DNA from: Natranaerofaba carboxydovora
GTDB lineage: Bacteria > Bacillota > Natranaerobiia > Natranaerobiales > Natranaerofabaceae
Length of the DNA stretch: 64,000 bases
Assembly (NCBI RefSeq): GCF_022539405.1
Contig: NZ_CP054394.1
Location: forward strand, 1,180,501 to 1,244,500
Reading direction: 5' to 3'
The translations under genes were made by a program, and so were the position numbers. Under the pieces are notes generated by a model that saw nothing but the letters and a program-made list of their open reading frames with translations, made no database searches and had not been told where the DNA came from. Positions 33,066 to 43,469 of the stretch are shown piece by piece (the stretch's first letter is position 1; each line of letters starts with the position of its first letter).

Positions 33066-34958
33066 TTAGGATCTTTTTTTTAACTTAGGACCTTTTTTGT
33101 TTTTAGATTTTCTGGATTTTTTAGTTACTTGGTTTTTGTCTTTAGGGTTTTTCTTTTCTTTGGGTTTAATCAAGCACTTTTTGTCGTATCCTATAAGGTC
33201 TTCTCTTCCTGCTTTTTTTAGAGCTTCGTAAACCAGGTTATAATTTTTAGGATTTTTGTACTGGATAAGAGCTCTTTGCATTGCTTTTTCGTGAGGAGAT
33301 TTTGGAACATAAACTTTTTTCATTGTATAGGGATCGAGTTCTGTATAATACATGCAGGTAGAAAGAGTTCCTGGAGTCGGATAAAAATCTTGAACCTGCT
33401 TAGGATAATGCCCTATATCTCTAAGATATTCAGCTAGTTGTATGGCTGCTTTTAAGTCAGAGCCAGGGTGACTTGACATCAAATAAGGAACTAGATATTG
33501 TTCTTTGCCAAGTTTTTTATTTACTTTCTGGTATTTGTTTACGAATTTTTCATATACTTTATGAGAGGGTTTCCCCATTTTCTTTAACACTGAAGGTGCT
33601 ATATGCTCTGGAGCGACTTTTAACTGTCCGCTAACATGATGCTTACAAAGCTCTTCGATAAACTTTTCATTTTCTTGATCATATATAAGATAGTCATATC
33701 TAATACCTGAACGGATGAATACTTTTTTTACTCCATCAAGGTTACGTAATTTTTGTAAAAGTTCTAGGTATTCGTTGTGATCTACTTCTAAATTATTACA
33801 TGGATTTGGTGTAAGGCACCTTCTATCTTTACAAACACCTCGATTTTCCTGTTTTGTGCAGGCTTTTTTCCTAAAGTTAGCAGTAGGTCCTCCTACATCA
33901 TGGATGTAACCTTTGAATTTTGGGTCTTTTGTCATTTCTTTTGCATCTTCCAAAATTGAAGTGATACTTCTCGGCTGTACGATTCTACCCTGGTGAAAAT
34001 GCAAAGCACAAAAACTGCAGCCACCGAAACATCCTCTACTGCTAACAAGGCTAAATTTTACCTCCTCTATAGCCGGCACACCGCCATTTTTCTCATACAT
34101 CGGATGGTATGTCCTGGTGAAAGGGAGAAGATACAAACTGTCTAATTCTGAAGTTTCTAATGGTTCTGGAGGTGGATTTTGAACTACAAAATTATTATGT
34201 CTGTATGGCTCAATTAAAGGAACAGAATTGAATGGGTCAGTATTTTCATACTGTATTTTAAAGCTTTTGGCAAATTTTTCATTAGAAGATAAAATCTCGT
34301 CATAAGATGGAAGGAGTTTTCCCTCATATACGTTTTCTATACTCTTAGTTTTGTATACGGTTCCTTTAATATAAGTTAGATCATTAATACTAAGCCCACT
34401 GCTTAAAGCCTCTGCTGCTTCTATGGCAGGCTTTTCGCCCATCCCATAAATTAAAAGATCAGCTTTTGAGTCTAAAAGTATAGAACGTCTAACTTTATTT
34501 TCCCAATAATCATAATGAGCGAGCCTTCTAAGACTTGCTTCTAACCCACCTAATATTACTGGTACTTTTTTAAATGCTTCTTTAATCTTCTGTGAATATA
34601 CTATTGTAGCTCTATCTGGACGAAGCCCTGTTTTACCTCCTGGAGAATATGAATCTTTATTACGCCTTTTTTTGGCGACTGTATAATGATTTACCATTGA
34701 GTCAATGTTACCGGCCGTTACAAAAAATCCAATGGAAGGTTTGCCAAGTTTTTTGAACTCGTCTAAATCTTTCCAGTTTGGTTGAGGTATTACACCTACT
34801 TTGTATCCTTTTGCTTCTAAGAGCCTACTTATTATAGCAACTCCAAAAGAAGGGTGATCGATATAAGCGTCCCCACTAACAATAATAAAATCTAATTGAT
34901 TTATACCACGTTTTTGCATGTCTTCTTTTGATACAGGCAGAAAGTTATCTATTGACAA
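33066..34958 (-). CDS. ygiQ: YgiQ-family (UPF0313) radical SAM protein
   Basis: 630 residues. N-terminal YgiQ domain ([17 protein letters not shown]), radical SAM cysteines in [12 protein letters not shown] (near residue 312), a [14 protein letters not shown] block with further cysteines, and a Lys/Arg-rich tail (about 590-630). The function of the family is unknown. Start TTG with AGGTGAT upstream. Single-gene unit. Confidence 0.9.
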   Translation of the reverse strand: MSIDNFLPVSKEDMQKRGINQLDFIIVSGDAYIDHPSFGVAIISRLLEAKGYKVGVIPQPNWKDLDEFKKLGKPSIGFFVTAGNIDSMVNHYTVAKKRRNKDSYSPGGKTGLRPDRATIVYSQKIKEAFKKVPVILGGLEASLRRLAHYDYWENKVRRSILLDSKADLLIYGMGEKPAIEAAEALSSGLSINDLTYIKGTVYKTKSIENVYEGKLLPSYDEILSSNEKFAKSFKIQYENTDPFNSVPLIEPYRHNNFVVQNPPPEPLETSELDSLYLLPFTRTYHPMYEKNGGVPAIEEVKFSLVSSRGCFGGCSFCALHFHQGRIVQPRSITSILEDAKEMTKDPKFKGYIHDVGGPTANFRKKACTKQENRGVCKDRRCLTPNPCNNLEVDHNEYLELLQKLRNLDGVKKVFIRSGIRYDYLIYDQENEKFIEELCKHHVSGQLKVAPEHIAPSVLKKMGKPSHKVYEKFVNKYQKVNKKLGKEQYLVPYLMSSHPGSDLKAAIQLAEYLRDIGHYPKQVQDFYPTPGTLSTCMYYTELDPYTMKKVYVPKSPHEKAMQRALIQYKNPKNYNLVYEALKKAGREDLIGYDKKCLIKPKEKKNPKDKNQVTKKSRKSKNKKGPKLKKRS

Positions 34959-35090
34959 TATTTATCACCTATTATTATTTAAATTTTTACTTACTGTAAC
35001 ATAACTGCATTTAAGTTACAACAAACTTTCAACTTCTCTCTTTTAAACTCCTCAATTTTAGACTCATCTAAAATTAATTTTAAAATAAAA

Positions 35091-35131
35091 AAGTCCCCAT
35101 CTTATGGTTAAACTAACTTAAATAGGGACTT
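35091..35131 (-). terminator. Terminator of the gene at 35152
   Basis: AAGTCCC (35091-35097) pairs with GGGACTT (35125-35131) around a 27-nt loop, with TTTTTTATTTTA on the minus strand after it. The rest of the 193-bp interval from 34959 holds only a small palindrome at 35056-35073. Confidence 0.6.
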
Positions 35132-35151
35132 TTAGGGACTTCGATTTAGGC

Positions 35152-35574
35152 TTAGTTTAAAATATTTTCTATGAATTCATTGTAATTTTCACCAAACATT
35201 TCAGTTAAAACTTCATAGTGTTCTTTTGCAATTTCTTTTTCATCTTTCGATAAGCCGTTAAGCTCATTGTTTTTATATTTATCAGCATTCATTTCCATTA
35301 TTGTTAAAACGTGAGGTAAAGAAAGAAAAGTAGCTCTTTTAAGCATTTTAAAACGAAACTTTAGCCGAAATTTCTTTATCTTATTTTTGTATGATATAGT
35401 GCAGTAATATGTTTTATATAGATCTGTTTTTTCAATTCCCTTACCATATATTTTTTTATTTTCGGCTATTTTTTGCTTTAGAGCTATTCCTTTGCGTGCT
35501 TGGAAGTCAGTATCTCTTCTAAAACTATTTAAGATAAAACCTATCCTCCTGGTTATTCTATTTAAGTATAACAT
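35152..35574 (-). CDS. Hypothetical protein
   Basis: 140 residues, basic N-terminal half (RITRRIGFILNSFRRDTDFQARKG; KNKIKKFRLKFRFK) and acidic helical C-terminus (SKDEKEIAKEHYEVLTEMFGENYNEF). No signal peptide or membrane helix. AGGAGAGAA precedes the ATG, and the gene has its own terminator. I do not recognise a family. Confidence 0.6.
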   Translation of the reverse strand: MLYLNRITRRIGFILNSFRRDTDFQARKGIALKQKIAENKKIYGKGIEKTDLYKTYYCTISYKNKIKKFRLKFRFKMLKRATFLSLPHVLTIMEMNADKYKNNELNGLSKDEKEIAKEHYEVLTEMFGENYNEFIENILN

Positions 35575-35696
35575 ACTATTCTCTCCTTATCATTTCCTAT
35601 AACTTATTATACATATTCTATCATTTTTTATTATTATTGTGTGAATTTTCTTACTATTCTTTTGATAGAGTATCTTTAGGAATGAATACTAAAATT

Positions 35697-35721
35697 AAAA
35701 CGCCCCGTGTAAGAGCGTTTT
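35697..35721 (-). terminator. Terminator of the gene at 35738
   Basis: AAAACGC (35697-35703) pairs with GCGTTTT (35715-35721), 16 bp after the stop of the minus-strand gene. Confidence 0.65.
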
Positions 35722-35737
35722 TGACTAAAGATTTTTA

Positions 35738-35968
35738 TTAGTTCTTTTTTTCTTCAATTATTTTCTTTATTTCTTTTATTTCTTTATCTAATTCTTCAAG
35801 TTTTAAAACGTAGTTATTATGAGTGTACCCTGGTACATGATGGTTAGTAGTATGTTTTAACAGGAATTCTCCCATATCTTCGGTTTCTTGATAGTCTTCT
35901 TGTTTTTCTTTTAATACCTCTTCTAGTTCATCAATTGAAAGATCTTTATAATCTTTTTTTTCTGTCAA
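35738..35968 (-). CDS. Small charged helical protein
   Basis: 76 residues. Two Glu/Lys-rich helices (about 8-35 and 52-75) flank a short loop with TTNHHVPGYTHNNY, a His/Asn-rich stretch that could bind metal or be a turn. Start TTG with GGAGGG 6 nt upstream. The family is not recognised; the layout resembles small DUF proteins of spore-formers. Confidence 0.6.
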   Translation of the reverse strand: MTEKKDYKDLSIDELEEVLKEKQEDYQETEDMGEFLLKHTTNHHVPGYTHNNYVLKLEELDKEIKEIKKIIEEKKN

Positions 35969-36133
35969 CTGTATCCCTCCTGAATAAATTCTTTCTCCTT
36001 ACAAGCATACAATATACTCTCATATACCCTAGTATAGTATTTCTCCTAATATACATATTAAAACAATACTTTTACCTTGTCAATTGTAACTACAAGTATT
36101 GCAGACATTCAGTGAAAATTCGTCATCTAGCTA

Positions 36134-36162
36134 TTGACAAAATAGCTTTATAAAAATATTAT
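36134..36162 (+). promoter_or_regulatory. Promoter of the small ferredoxin
   Basis: TTGACA (36134-36139), a 17-bp spacer, TATTAT (36157-36162), 85 bp before the ATG. Confidence 0.7.
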
Positions 36163-36246
36163 AGAATGTACGGACTGGTAACCCCCTAAGGGTATTTTAT
36201 TTTGCCGCTGATAGTAGATTTTATAGTTTTTTTGGAGTGATTATTG

Positions 36247-36444
36247 ATGCCTTATAAGATAATTGATAAATGTAGATTCTGTTACACCTGTATTTCAGTG
36301 TGTCCAGCAGAAGCAATAAAAGAATCTTATCCTATTTTTGAAATTGATCAAGATTTATGTAATGATTGTGGATTATGTTATGAAGTATGTAGACATGGAG
36401 CGATCAAGAAAATTGATGAGAAACAGACTGGAACTTTAGATTAA
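36247..36444 (+). CDS. 2[4Fe-4S] ferredoxin-like protein
   Basis: 65 residues, start ATG 36247 with GGAGTGA 6 nt upstream. Two cluster motifs, CRFCYTCISVCP and CNDCGLCYEVC, make a bacterial-type two-cluster ferredoxin; the second lacks the usual Pro after the last Cys. Electron carrier in the cytosol. Stands alone between divergent and unrelated genes. Confidence 0.88.
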   Translation: MPYKIIDKCRFCYTCISVCPAEAIKESYPIFEIDQDLCNDCGLCYEVCRHGAIKKIDEKQTGTLD

Positions 36445-36832
36445 AAAATAATGATTAAGTAAAAACAGAGTATTGGAACTAAATTAGAAGTGCTATTAGT
36501 GTCTAATGTTAGTATTGACAATAAAGATTTATAAGTCTAAAATGAACACTAGAAAATATTAAATATTTTCATATTTTCAAATTTAGGCAATGAGGTCTAT
36601 TTTTCCTGTTATGTGGGGAATTATAGGCCTTTTTATTTTACTTTTTCTTATAATATAAGTAATATTTAGGAAACAACACCAATTTTAAGTATTGAAATTA
36701 TACTAAATTTTTTTTAAATTAGTGTTACCGCAATTCATTTCAAGGAGGTGGTAATAAATATAAAGCTTGTAGCTTATACTGAACAATTATTCAGAATATT
36801 GAAAAGAAAATTAACTACAAGGAGGGGTCAAT
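36445..36832. other. Non-coding leader region of the TRAP operon
   Basis: Holds a terminator-like hairpin for the ferredoxin gene (AGGTCTAT 36593-36600 with ATAGGCCT 36623-36630, one G-T pair, then TTTTTATTTTA). It also has a strong unassigned ribosome binding site AAGGAGG at 36742-36748, 85 bp before the TAXI start. The frame after it is open for about 30 codons and overlaps the TAXI ATG, but lacks a usable ATG/GTG/TTG at normal spacing. Confidence 0.5.
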
Positions 36833-37783
36833 ATGAATAAGAAGGTTGGAATTTTAACTTTAGGAATTTTTTTAATCGTTTCGCTTACGTTTGCTTTAGG
36901 TGGCTGTGGGCCAGAAGCTGAGGATGAGTTTGTTACTATAGGTGCAGGAAGTCCAGGTGGTGTCTATTATCCATTAGGTGCAGGAATTGACTATGTTCTA
37001 GAAAGAAGAGATGAAGATCTTAGTGCAAGTTCTGAAACAACTGGAGCATCAGTTGAAAATGCTCGTTATGTTGCAGATGAAACACATACAATGGGGATGG
37101 CAATGTCTAACATAGCTTATGATGCAATACAAGGAGAAGGAGATTTTGAGGATGATGGAGAACTACCACTACGCACACTGTTTTCTATGTACGAGGCTCA
37201 GCAGCATTTAATTGTTCCTGAAGATTCAGATATAGAATCAGTATATGACCTTGAAGGAAAGTCTGTTAGTGTTGATACTATGGGAAGTGGTTGTCAGGTC
37301 ACCTCATATATTATATTAGAGTATGCAGAAATTTTAGATGATGTAGATACAGAGTATTATTCTCAGCCCGAAGCAAGAGACGCATTGATAGATGGTGATG
37401 TTGACGCTGTATTTTATAATTTTGCTTCAGAGGCTGGCGTGATTGAAGAGATTGAGGCAAGTCGAGACATAAGGTTCATCCCTATGGACGATGATTTAAT
37501 GGCTGATATAGTTGATGATTATCCTTACTTTTTCGAAGGTGAGATCCCTGAAGGACACTATGGTTTAGAAGAAGATGTACCTTCGTTAAATGTTGGTAAC
37601 TTGATGCTAGTACATGAAGATATGGATGAAGATTTTGCTTATGAGCTGTTAACTCATATTTTCCATGAAGAATCATTAGAGGAACTTGAAGGAATTCATC
37701 CGATGGCAGATCATTTTGAAGTGAGTGAAGATGTAGAACCAGCTTTACATCCAGGCGCAGAAAAGTTTTTGGAAGAACAGTAA
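36833..37783 (+). CDS. TAXI-family TRAP transporter substrate-binding lipoprotein
   Basis: 316 residues. Lipoprotein signal (about 1-24) with lipobox ALGGC, lipid-bearing Cys25. The mature part starts with VTIGAGSPGGVYYPLGAGI, the TAXI hallmark, and is very acidic, as expected for an exported protein of a salt-adapted bacterium. It captures an organic acid outside the cell for the fused permease two genes on. AAGGAGGGG precedes the ATG. Confidence 0.93.
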   Translation: MNKKVGILTLGIFLIVSLTFALGGCGPEAEDEFVTIGAGSPGGVYYPLGAGIDYVLERRDEDLSASSETTGASVENARYVADETHTMGMAMSNIAYDAIQGEGDFEDDGELPLRTLFSMYEAQQHLIVPEDSDIESVYDLEGKSVSVDTMGSGCQVTSYIILEYAEILDDVDTEYYSQPEARDALIDGDVDAVFYNFASEAGVIEEIEASRDIRFIPMDDDLMADIVDDYPYFFEGEIPEGHYGLEEDVPSLNVGNLMLVHEDMDEDFAYELLTHIFHEESLEELEGIHPMADHFEVSEDVEPALHPGAEKFLEEQ

Positions 37784-37801
37784 AATGAGGAGCAGAGGCT
37801 A

Positions 37802-38326
37802 ATGCCTTTAACTAGACAAAGGTTAGTTATACTATTAACTTTAGGTTTGTTCTTAATTGTGGGAGCCCTCCTTGTACTAGGAGGGTTATCCCATGAATAT
37901 TATTTAATTATCAAAGATGGAGATACTGATGACGTACTTGTTAAACGTCAGGTAAACCTAGGGCAAAAGATTACTTTATGGTATGTTCATTCTGCTGATG
38001 GTACTCCAGTAACTCAGGTGTTTCAGGTAAAGGAAAAAGGAGAATTATCCCTGGAGAAAGAAAAATATGAATGGTATGGAGCTGGTCTTGAAGCGGGTTC
38101 GGGTGATTTAGAATATTCATCAAAAAACGGTGAAGTGATTGTAAGTGGTTACGATCGTTCTTTTGAGGTGCTTCCTATTAGAGTTGCTAATACAGTACCA
38201 CAGGTTTTGACTATAGGCGATGAAGAATTTGACTTATCAGAGATTACAAAAGGAGGAACATTACTTAATGTAGAAATTGATTCTGAGTTTTCCTTTATTG
38301 GGAATAACAGGACTGATTCTAAATAA
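37802..38326 (+). CDS. DUF1850 protein, TAXI-TRAP accessory
   Basis: 174 residues. One N-terminal membrane helix (about 8-28), then a beta-rich extracytoplasmic domain with LWYVHSADGTPVTQVFQV and GAGLEAGSGDL, both DUF1850 landmarks. DUF1850 genes commonly sit between a TAXI binding protein and its fused permease, as here; their role is unknown. 18 bp and 24 bp separate it from its neighbours. Confidence 0.88.
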   Translation: MPLTRQRLVILLTLGLFLIVGALLVLGGLSHEYYLIIKDGDTDDVLVKRQVNLGQKITLWYVHSADGTPVTQVFQVKEKGELSLEKEKYEWYGAGLEAGSGDLEYSSKNGEVIVSGYDRSFEVLPIRVANTVPQVLTIGDEEFDLSEITKGGTLLNVEIDSEFSFIGNNRTDSK

Positions 38327-38350
38327 AATCTTTAATGAGAGGAGAACTTT

Positions 38351-40285
38351 ATGCTTAAACGATTTGTAGACTCAAAAAAAGATACTTTCACTGAGGAAGC
38401 TATCAAAGGAAAGCATAGAGAGTTTCAAGGGAAATTTAATTATTTTGTTACATTTTTCGCAGCTTTTGTTGGATTATATCACATATATACAGCTGCAGTT
38501 GGTCCTCCTTTTGCTATATTATTTCGAAATATTCATTGGATGATGATCGGTGTGCTTGTATTTTTATATTTCCCGTTTAGCAAAAACTCTCCTAAAAATC
38601 GCCCTCAAATTATTGACATAGTTAGCATTATAGCAACTCTTATAATTGGGTTTTACCTGCTTATTAATATACAAGATATTGCTGGGCGGGCTGGAGCACC
38701 AACTACTACAGATTGGATCCTTGGGATGATACTAACACTATTGGTTCTTGATGCTGCGAGACGTACTGTTGGTTGGCCAATAGTTATTATTGCTACCTTA
38801 TTCTTAATTTACTCATATTTTGGTCCGTATATGCCAGGAGTGCTTCGTCATGCTGGACAAAATGTTGACAGACTATTTTCTTTTCTCTACTTAACAGATG
38901 CAGGTATTTTTGGTATTCCCCTGGGGGTTTCTTCTAGATTTATTTTACTCTTTATTGTGTTTGGTTCATATCTTGAAAGAGCTGGCGCCGGAGAGTTTTT
39001 CAAAGATTTATCAATAGCTTTAACTGGTAACTATGTTGGTGGACCAGGTAAGGCTTCGATATTATTTAGCGGTTTTATAGGATCTATTACTGGAAGTTCA
39101 ACTGCTAATGTTGTTACTACTGGTACTTTTACTATTCCTCTTATGAAAAAACTTGGATACAAACCTGCTTTTGCAGGTGGTATTGAAGCTGATGCTTCTA
39201 CTGGTGGTCAAATACTTCCACCTGTAATGGGTGCCGCTGCCTTTGTGATGGCAGAATACTTAGGAGTAGGTTACGTAACTGTAATGGTTGCAGCTATTAT
39301 CCCGGCAGCATTTTACTTTATTACATCGTACTATATGGTTCACTTTAGAGCTTTAAAAGAAGGACTAAAGCCAGTTCCCAAAGAGGAACTTCCAAACTTT
39401 TGGGATGTTATTAAGAGTGGATTTTATTATTTTATTCCATTGGTTTTACTTATTTTTATGCTTGTTCAAGGTTTTACGGCTACACGCTCGGTGCTATTTG
39501 CTATTATTTCAACAATAGTGATAAGTTGGTTCAAGAAAGAAACATTTATGGGACCGTATGATATTTTGTTAGCTACCGCTGATGGAGTCAAAAAAGCGTT
39601 AGAAGTTGTAGCTGCCTGTGCTGCAGCAGGGATAATTATCGGAGTAGTTACAATGACGGGCCTTGGAGTTAGTTTCTCGACACTTGTAGAACATCTTGCA
39701 GGAGAAAGTTTATTCCTAGGGCTACTTTATACCGTGATTGCTTCTATTATACTTGGCATGGGTGTACCTACAACTGCTAAATATATTATTCTTGCAACCC
39801 TTGTAGCACCCGCACTTCATAACCTTGGAGCACCACTTCTTGCAGCACATTTATTTATACTATACTTTGGAACCGATGCGGATATTACTCCACCCGTTGG
39901 GCTAGCAGCTTATGCGGCAGCTGGACTGTCTGGTGCCCATCCTTTAACCACAAGTATTGAGGCATTCAAAATGGGTATTACAGCCTTTATTGTTCCTTTT
40001 ATGTTTATATATGGTGAAGCTTTGTTGATGCAGGGAGATGTACAGTGGATAATACTAGCTGTGATTACTGGATTCATCGCATGTGTGGGGCTTGGAGCTG
40101 CAATACAGGGCTATTTTGTACGTGTTATGCCCTGGTGGCATCGTATAATCTTGTTTATAGGCGCAGTTATGCTAATGGAAGCTTCGCTAATGATTGATGC
40201 AATAGGATTACTATTAGCTGGTTTTGTCTTTGCAATAGAGTTTATTGCTAAAAGAAAAGAAGAAAACGAGACTGCTGTTAGTTAA
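38351..40285 (+). CDS. TRAP transporter fused permease (small and large subunits)
   Basis: 644 residues with about 17-18 membrane helices. The N-terminal four-helix part corresponds to the small TRAP subunit; the large subunit follows, with FSGFIGSITGSSTANVVTTGTFTIPLMKK, EADASTGGQILPPVMGAAAF and GMGVPTTAKYI. It imports the TAXI ligand, driven by a Na+ or H+ gradient. Last gene of the three-gene operon. Confidence 0.94.
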   Translation: MLKRFVDSKKDTFTEEAIKGKHREFQGKFNYFVTFFAAFVGLYHIYTAAVGPPFAILFRNIHWMMIGVLVFLYFPFSKNSPKNRPQIIDIVSIIATLIIGFYLLINIQDIAGRAGAPTTTDWILGMILTLLVLDAARRTVGWPIVIIATLFLIYSYFGPYMPGVLRHAGQNVDRLFSFLYLTDAGIFGIPLGVSSRFILLFIVFGSYLERAGAGEFFKDLSIALTGNYVGGPGKASILFSGFIGSITGSSTANVVTTGTFTIPLMKKLGYKPAFAGGIEADASTGGQILPPVMGAAAFVMAEYLGVGYVTVMVAAIIPAAFYFITSYYMVHFRALKEGLKPVPKEELPNFWDVIKSGFYYFIPLVLLIFMLVQGFTATRSVLFAIISTIVISWFKKETFMGPYDILLATADGVKKALEVVAACAAAGIIIGVVTMTGLGVSFSTLVEHLAGESLFLGLLYTVIASIILGMGVPTTAKYIILATLVAPALHNLGAPLLAAHLFILYFGTDADITPPVGLAAYAAAGLSGAHPLTTSIEAFKMGITAFIVPFMFIYGEALLMQGDVQWIILAVITGFIACVGLGAAIQGYFVRVMPWWHRIILFIGAVMLMEASLMIDAIGLLLAGFVFAIEFIAKRKEENETAVS

Positions 40286-40346
40286 ACTGTATAAGAGAAA
40301 TTAAACAAAATAAACATGATATAAAGAAACATGATATAAACAATAA

Positions 40347-40373
40347 AATAAACCCCAACTATAGGGGTTTATT
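40347..40373. terminator. Bidirectional terminator after the TRAP operon
   Basis: Perfect 10-bp arms AATAAACCCC (40347-40356) and GGGGTTTATT (40364-40373), T-rich on both outer sides; shared with the convergent AI-2E gene. Confidence 0.85.
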
Positions 40374-40401
40374 TTATATTTTGTAATATTATTATCAGCT
40401 C

Positions 40402-41472
40402 TTAATTATCAGCTCTTAAACTATTGTTTTTTTCTAAATAATAATAGTTTAACAGGACTTTTAGTATAGCTGCAATAGGCACTGAGATGATAAAGCCAAC
40501 TATACCGTAAAGTGCACCACCAATGGAAATAGCAATAACTATTGTAAAAGGTCTCAAATCAACAGCTTTCCCTAATAGAACGGGATATAAAACAAAAGCA
40601 TCTATACTCTGAATTACTACATACATTAATGCTACAATTATTGCTGTTTCGATAGAGTAAGATAATGCAACTATAATGGCAGGTATCGCTGCAATATATG
40701 GGCCAATGTAGACGATAATATTTAGTATTGCAGCCAACAAACCAAGTAAAATATAAAATCTTATATCAATGATAAAAAGACCAAGTCCTGTGACAAAGCC
40801 TACCAAAGAGCAGCGAATTAAATTTCCTCTTAAAAATTGTCCAACTTTTAAGTCTATAACTTTTAGAACCTCCCTCGCCTCATCCTGGCGTTTTGATGGT
40901 ACGAAGGAAATCACTCCTGATTTTATCTCTTTAATATCTTTTAATAGATAAAAGACTAAAAATATTAAAATCAAAAATTCAAAGAAAACTGTAATTAAAG
41001 CAAATATTAAATTCGTCAGCTGTTTAGATACTTCGTGAAGGCCTTCTAAAGCTCCTGGAAAAGCGTCAAATAGTTCTTCTAAATTTTGTGCAAATTCAGG
41101 TGCTTCCATTAGCAGATACAATTTTTCAAGATATCCCTGCTCCTCAATATATTCAAATAACACTGGTGCATAATTGGCTAAAGCTAATACTTCGGCATAT
41201 AGTCTGGGTATAGTAAAATACAAAAATCCCAATAAAAAGAACATTAGTAGTGAAAAAGTAATAACGACGGCGGAAGTTCTTGAAAATTTTTGCTTCTCTA
41301 GCCAATCAGTGAAAGGGCTTACAGAATAAACAATTAAAACACTTATTAAAAATAAAGATATGACCCACGATACCTTATAAATAAACCAGATTGAAAATAA
41401 AATGCCGAATATAACACCTATTATTTTTAATGAAAGAAACCAGTATTGGCGGATTTTTTCTTTTTCATCCAT
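40402..41472 (-). CDS. AI-2E family transporter (PerM/YdiK-like)
   Basis: 356 residues, about eight membrane helices. The N-terminal pair, the soluble segment (LYLLMEAPEFAQNLEELF), and the C-terminal block GLGLFIIDIRFYILLGLLAAILNIIVYIGPYIAAIPA and VDLRPFTIVIAISIGGALYGIVGF are typical. Some family members are Na+/H+ antiporters in halophiles and others export small molecules; the substrate cannot be told. GGAGG precedes the ATG. It lies 28 bp after adenine deaminase and may share its transcript. Confidence 0.88.
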   Translation of the reverse strand: MDEKEKIRQYWFLSLKIIGVIFGILFSIWFIYKVSWVISLFLISVLIVYSVSPFTDWLEKQKFSRTSAVVITFSLLMFFLLGFLYFTIPRLYAEVLALANYAPVLFEYIEEQGYLEKLYLLMEAPEFAQNLEELFDAFPGALEGLHEVSKQLTNLIFALITVFFEFLILIFLVFYLLKDIKEIKSGVISFVPSKRQDEAREVLKVIDLKVGQFLRGNLIRCSLVGFVTGLGLFIIDIRFYILLGLLAAILNIIVYIGPYIAAIPAIIVALSYSIETAIIVALMYVVIQSIDAFVLYPVLLGKAVDLRPFTIVIAISIGGALYGIVGFIISVPIAAILKVLLNYYYLEKNNSLRADN

Positions 41473-41500
41473 AATTAGAAGCCTCCAAAAGAAATATTTG

Positions 41501-43306
41501 TTATTCGGTAATTCTGATAAATTTAAAATTTAAGGTATCGACGAGGCCTCTATTTGTAAGTCTTAATTCTGGTAATACAGGTAAGCTCAAAAGAGCCATT
41601 GTCATAAATGGCGAGACTATATCACAACCGAGTTTTTTCCAGGCTTCAGCCATATCATCTACCAATTTAGCTACTTCTTCTACTGGTTTATCTGAGATTA
41701 AGCCTGCTATGCTTAGAGGCAGGAGAGCTAATACTTGTTTGTCTTTGACAGCTATCATCCCCCCACCTTCTTCTGCTAAAATATTACCGGCATAAGCCAT
41801 ATCTTCGTCATTAGTTCCCGTTATTAATAGATTATGACTGTCATGTGCTACAGTAGAAGCTACTGCACCTTCTTTTATTCCAAATCCTTTTACAAAACCT
41901 AGACCGAAACTTCCTTCTCCTCTGTGTCTATCCATAACCATTGCTTTAATAATATCGTTTTCTAAAGAAGGCTGTACTTTTCCTTCGTTAACTGGCAGAT
42001 CGATAATTTTGTGTTTTGTTCCAACTTGTGCTTCGACAATTTCCATTACATTTGTTTTTACGGTATTTTCGTGTGTGTTGACTTTAACTTCAAAGTCTTC
42101 TGGTTTTAAATTTTCTTGAAGGTGAACAGAGTTTGAAGCAGATTTTGGGTATTCATATGTGTTTAGGGAAGTCGTTAATTCACCATGTTCTGCGATAACC
42201 TCTCCCCTTGCTATTACTTTATCAATACTTACATCAGCTAGGTCTTTGATAAATAGAATATCAGCATAACGACCTGGAGAAATACTCCCCATAAATCTAT
42301 CTACATTGAAGCATTGTGCAGTATTTATTGTAACCATCTGTATAGCAGTAATAGGATTCAATCCTTCCTGGATGGCTCTTCTGACTACATGATCTAAATG
42401 TCCTTTCTCGAGGAGTGTGTGTGGGTGAACATCGTCAGAAACAAGGATACCATAACGGGAATCTATATTATTTTCCGTAATTGCCTTGATGTTTTCTTTA
42501 ACATCATGCCAGGCTGATCCTTCTCTCATTTTGGCATACATTCCAAGTCTCATCCTTGATATAGCATCTTCCTTTGAAGTACCTTCATGACAGGATGCTA
42601 TACCAGCAGCAGAATAAGCCTGCAAACCTTTTTCAGTGTCAGGTATAGAATAATGACCGGTTATGACTTTTCCACTTTTAAGAGTAGCTTTTAACTCTTC
42701 GTGAACATCCGTATCTCCAAAAATAACTCCAGGGAAATTCATCATCTCGCCAAGTCCAATAATCTCTTCCCATTGCATAGCTTCTTCTATTTCTTCGGGT
42801 CCAAATATTGCTCCTGCATCTTCAAAACCTGGAGCAGATGGGACGCAAGATGGCATAGTAGCTAGCACTCTTAATGGAAGGTCTCTTCCTTCTTCTATCA
42901 TGTATTTAACTCCATCCATTCCAAGTACATTTGCAATTTCATGGGGGTCCATAAAGATAGTGGTTGTCCCTTTTGGAAGAACAGCTTTAGCGAACTGTGT
43001 GACAGTGACCATACTGCTTTCTACATGAACATGGCCATCCATAAACCCAGGAGCAAGATAATATCCCGAAGCATCGATTATTTTTGTGTTATCTCCGATT
43101 GTATGATCTGCCTTTCCTACTAGTACAACTCTGCTAGCTTTTATTGCTATATCTTTATTTTCTTCGATCTCTCCAGTGTTAACGTTTACAATATTCCCAT
43201 TTTTGATTACCATGTCTGCTTTGTTATTTCCCATTGCAGTTATTGAAAGAGTTTCTGTTAATTTTGATAATTTATGGCCTTCGCCGTTTCTTTTATTACT
43301 ATGCAT
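41501..43306 (-). CDS. ade: Adenine deaminase
   Basis: 601 residues. Amidohydrolase metal-binding HVHVESSMV, FMDPHEIANVLG, HYSIPD, ILVSDDVHPHTL and the C-terminal HDSHNLLITG are intact. It converts adenine to hypoxanthine and ammonia in purine salvage. AGGAGG precedes the ATG. No purine riboswitch is visible in the leader. Confidence 0.95.
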   Translation of the reverse strand: MHSNKRNGEGHKLSKLTETLSITAMGNNKADMVIKNGNIVNVNTGEIEENKDIAIKASRVVLVGKADHTIGDNTKIIDASGYYLAPGFMDGHVHVESSMVTVTQFAKAVLPKGTTTIFMDPHEIANVLGMDGVKYMIEEGRDLPLRVLATMPSCVPSAPGFEDAGAIFGPEEIEEAMQWEEIIGLGEMMNFPGVIFGDTDVHEELKATLKSGKVITGHYSIPDTEKGLQAYSAAGIASCHEGTSKEDAISRMRLGMYAKMREGSAWHDVKENIKAITENNIDSRYGILVSDDVHPHTLLEKGHLDHVVRRAIQEGLNPITAIQMVTINTAQCFNVDRFMGSISPGRYADILFIKDLADVSIDKVIARGEVIAEHGELTTSLNTYEYPKSASNSVHLQENLKPEDFEVKVNTHENTVKTNVMEIVEAQVGTKHKIIDLPVNEGKVQPSLENDIIKAMVMDRHRGEGSFGLGFVKGFGIKEGAVASTVAHDSHNLLITGTNDEDMAYAGNILAEEGGGMIAVKDKQVLALLPLSIAGLISDKPVEEVAKLVDDMAEAWKKLGCDIVSPFMTMALLSLPVLPELRLTNRGLVDTLNFKFIRITE

Positions 43307-43469
43307 TAACTAATCCTCCTATCGCGTATAGTTATTAAAATTTATTAGGTATTTTTAGATATATGAAACATTTCGTTATTAATCGACATACTCCTTTAGA
43401 CTAATATTAATAAATTATAAGATAGGGATATGAGTGGAGTTATATTTTATTGAATTTTTGATGTAGGTG

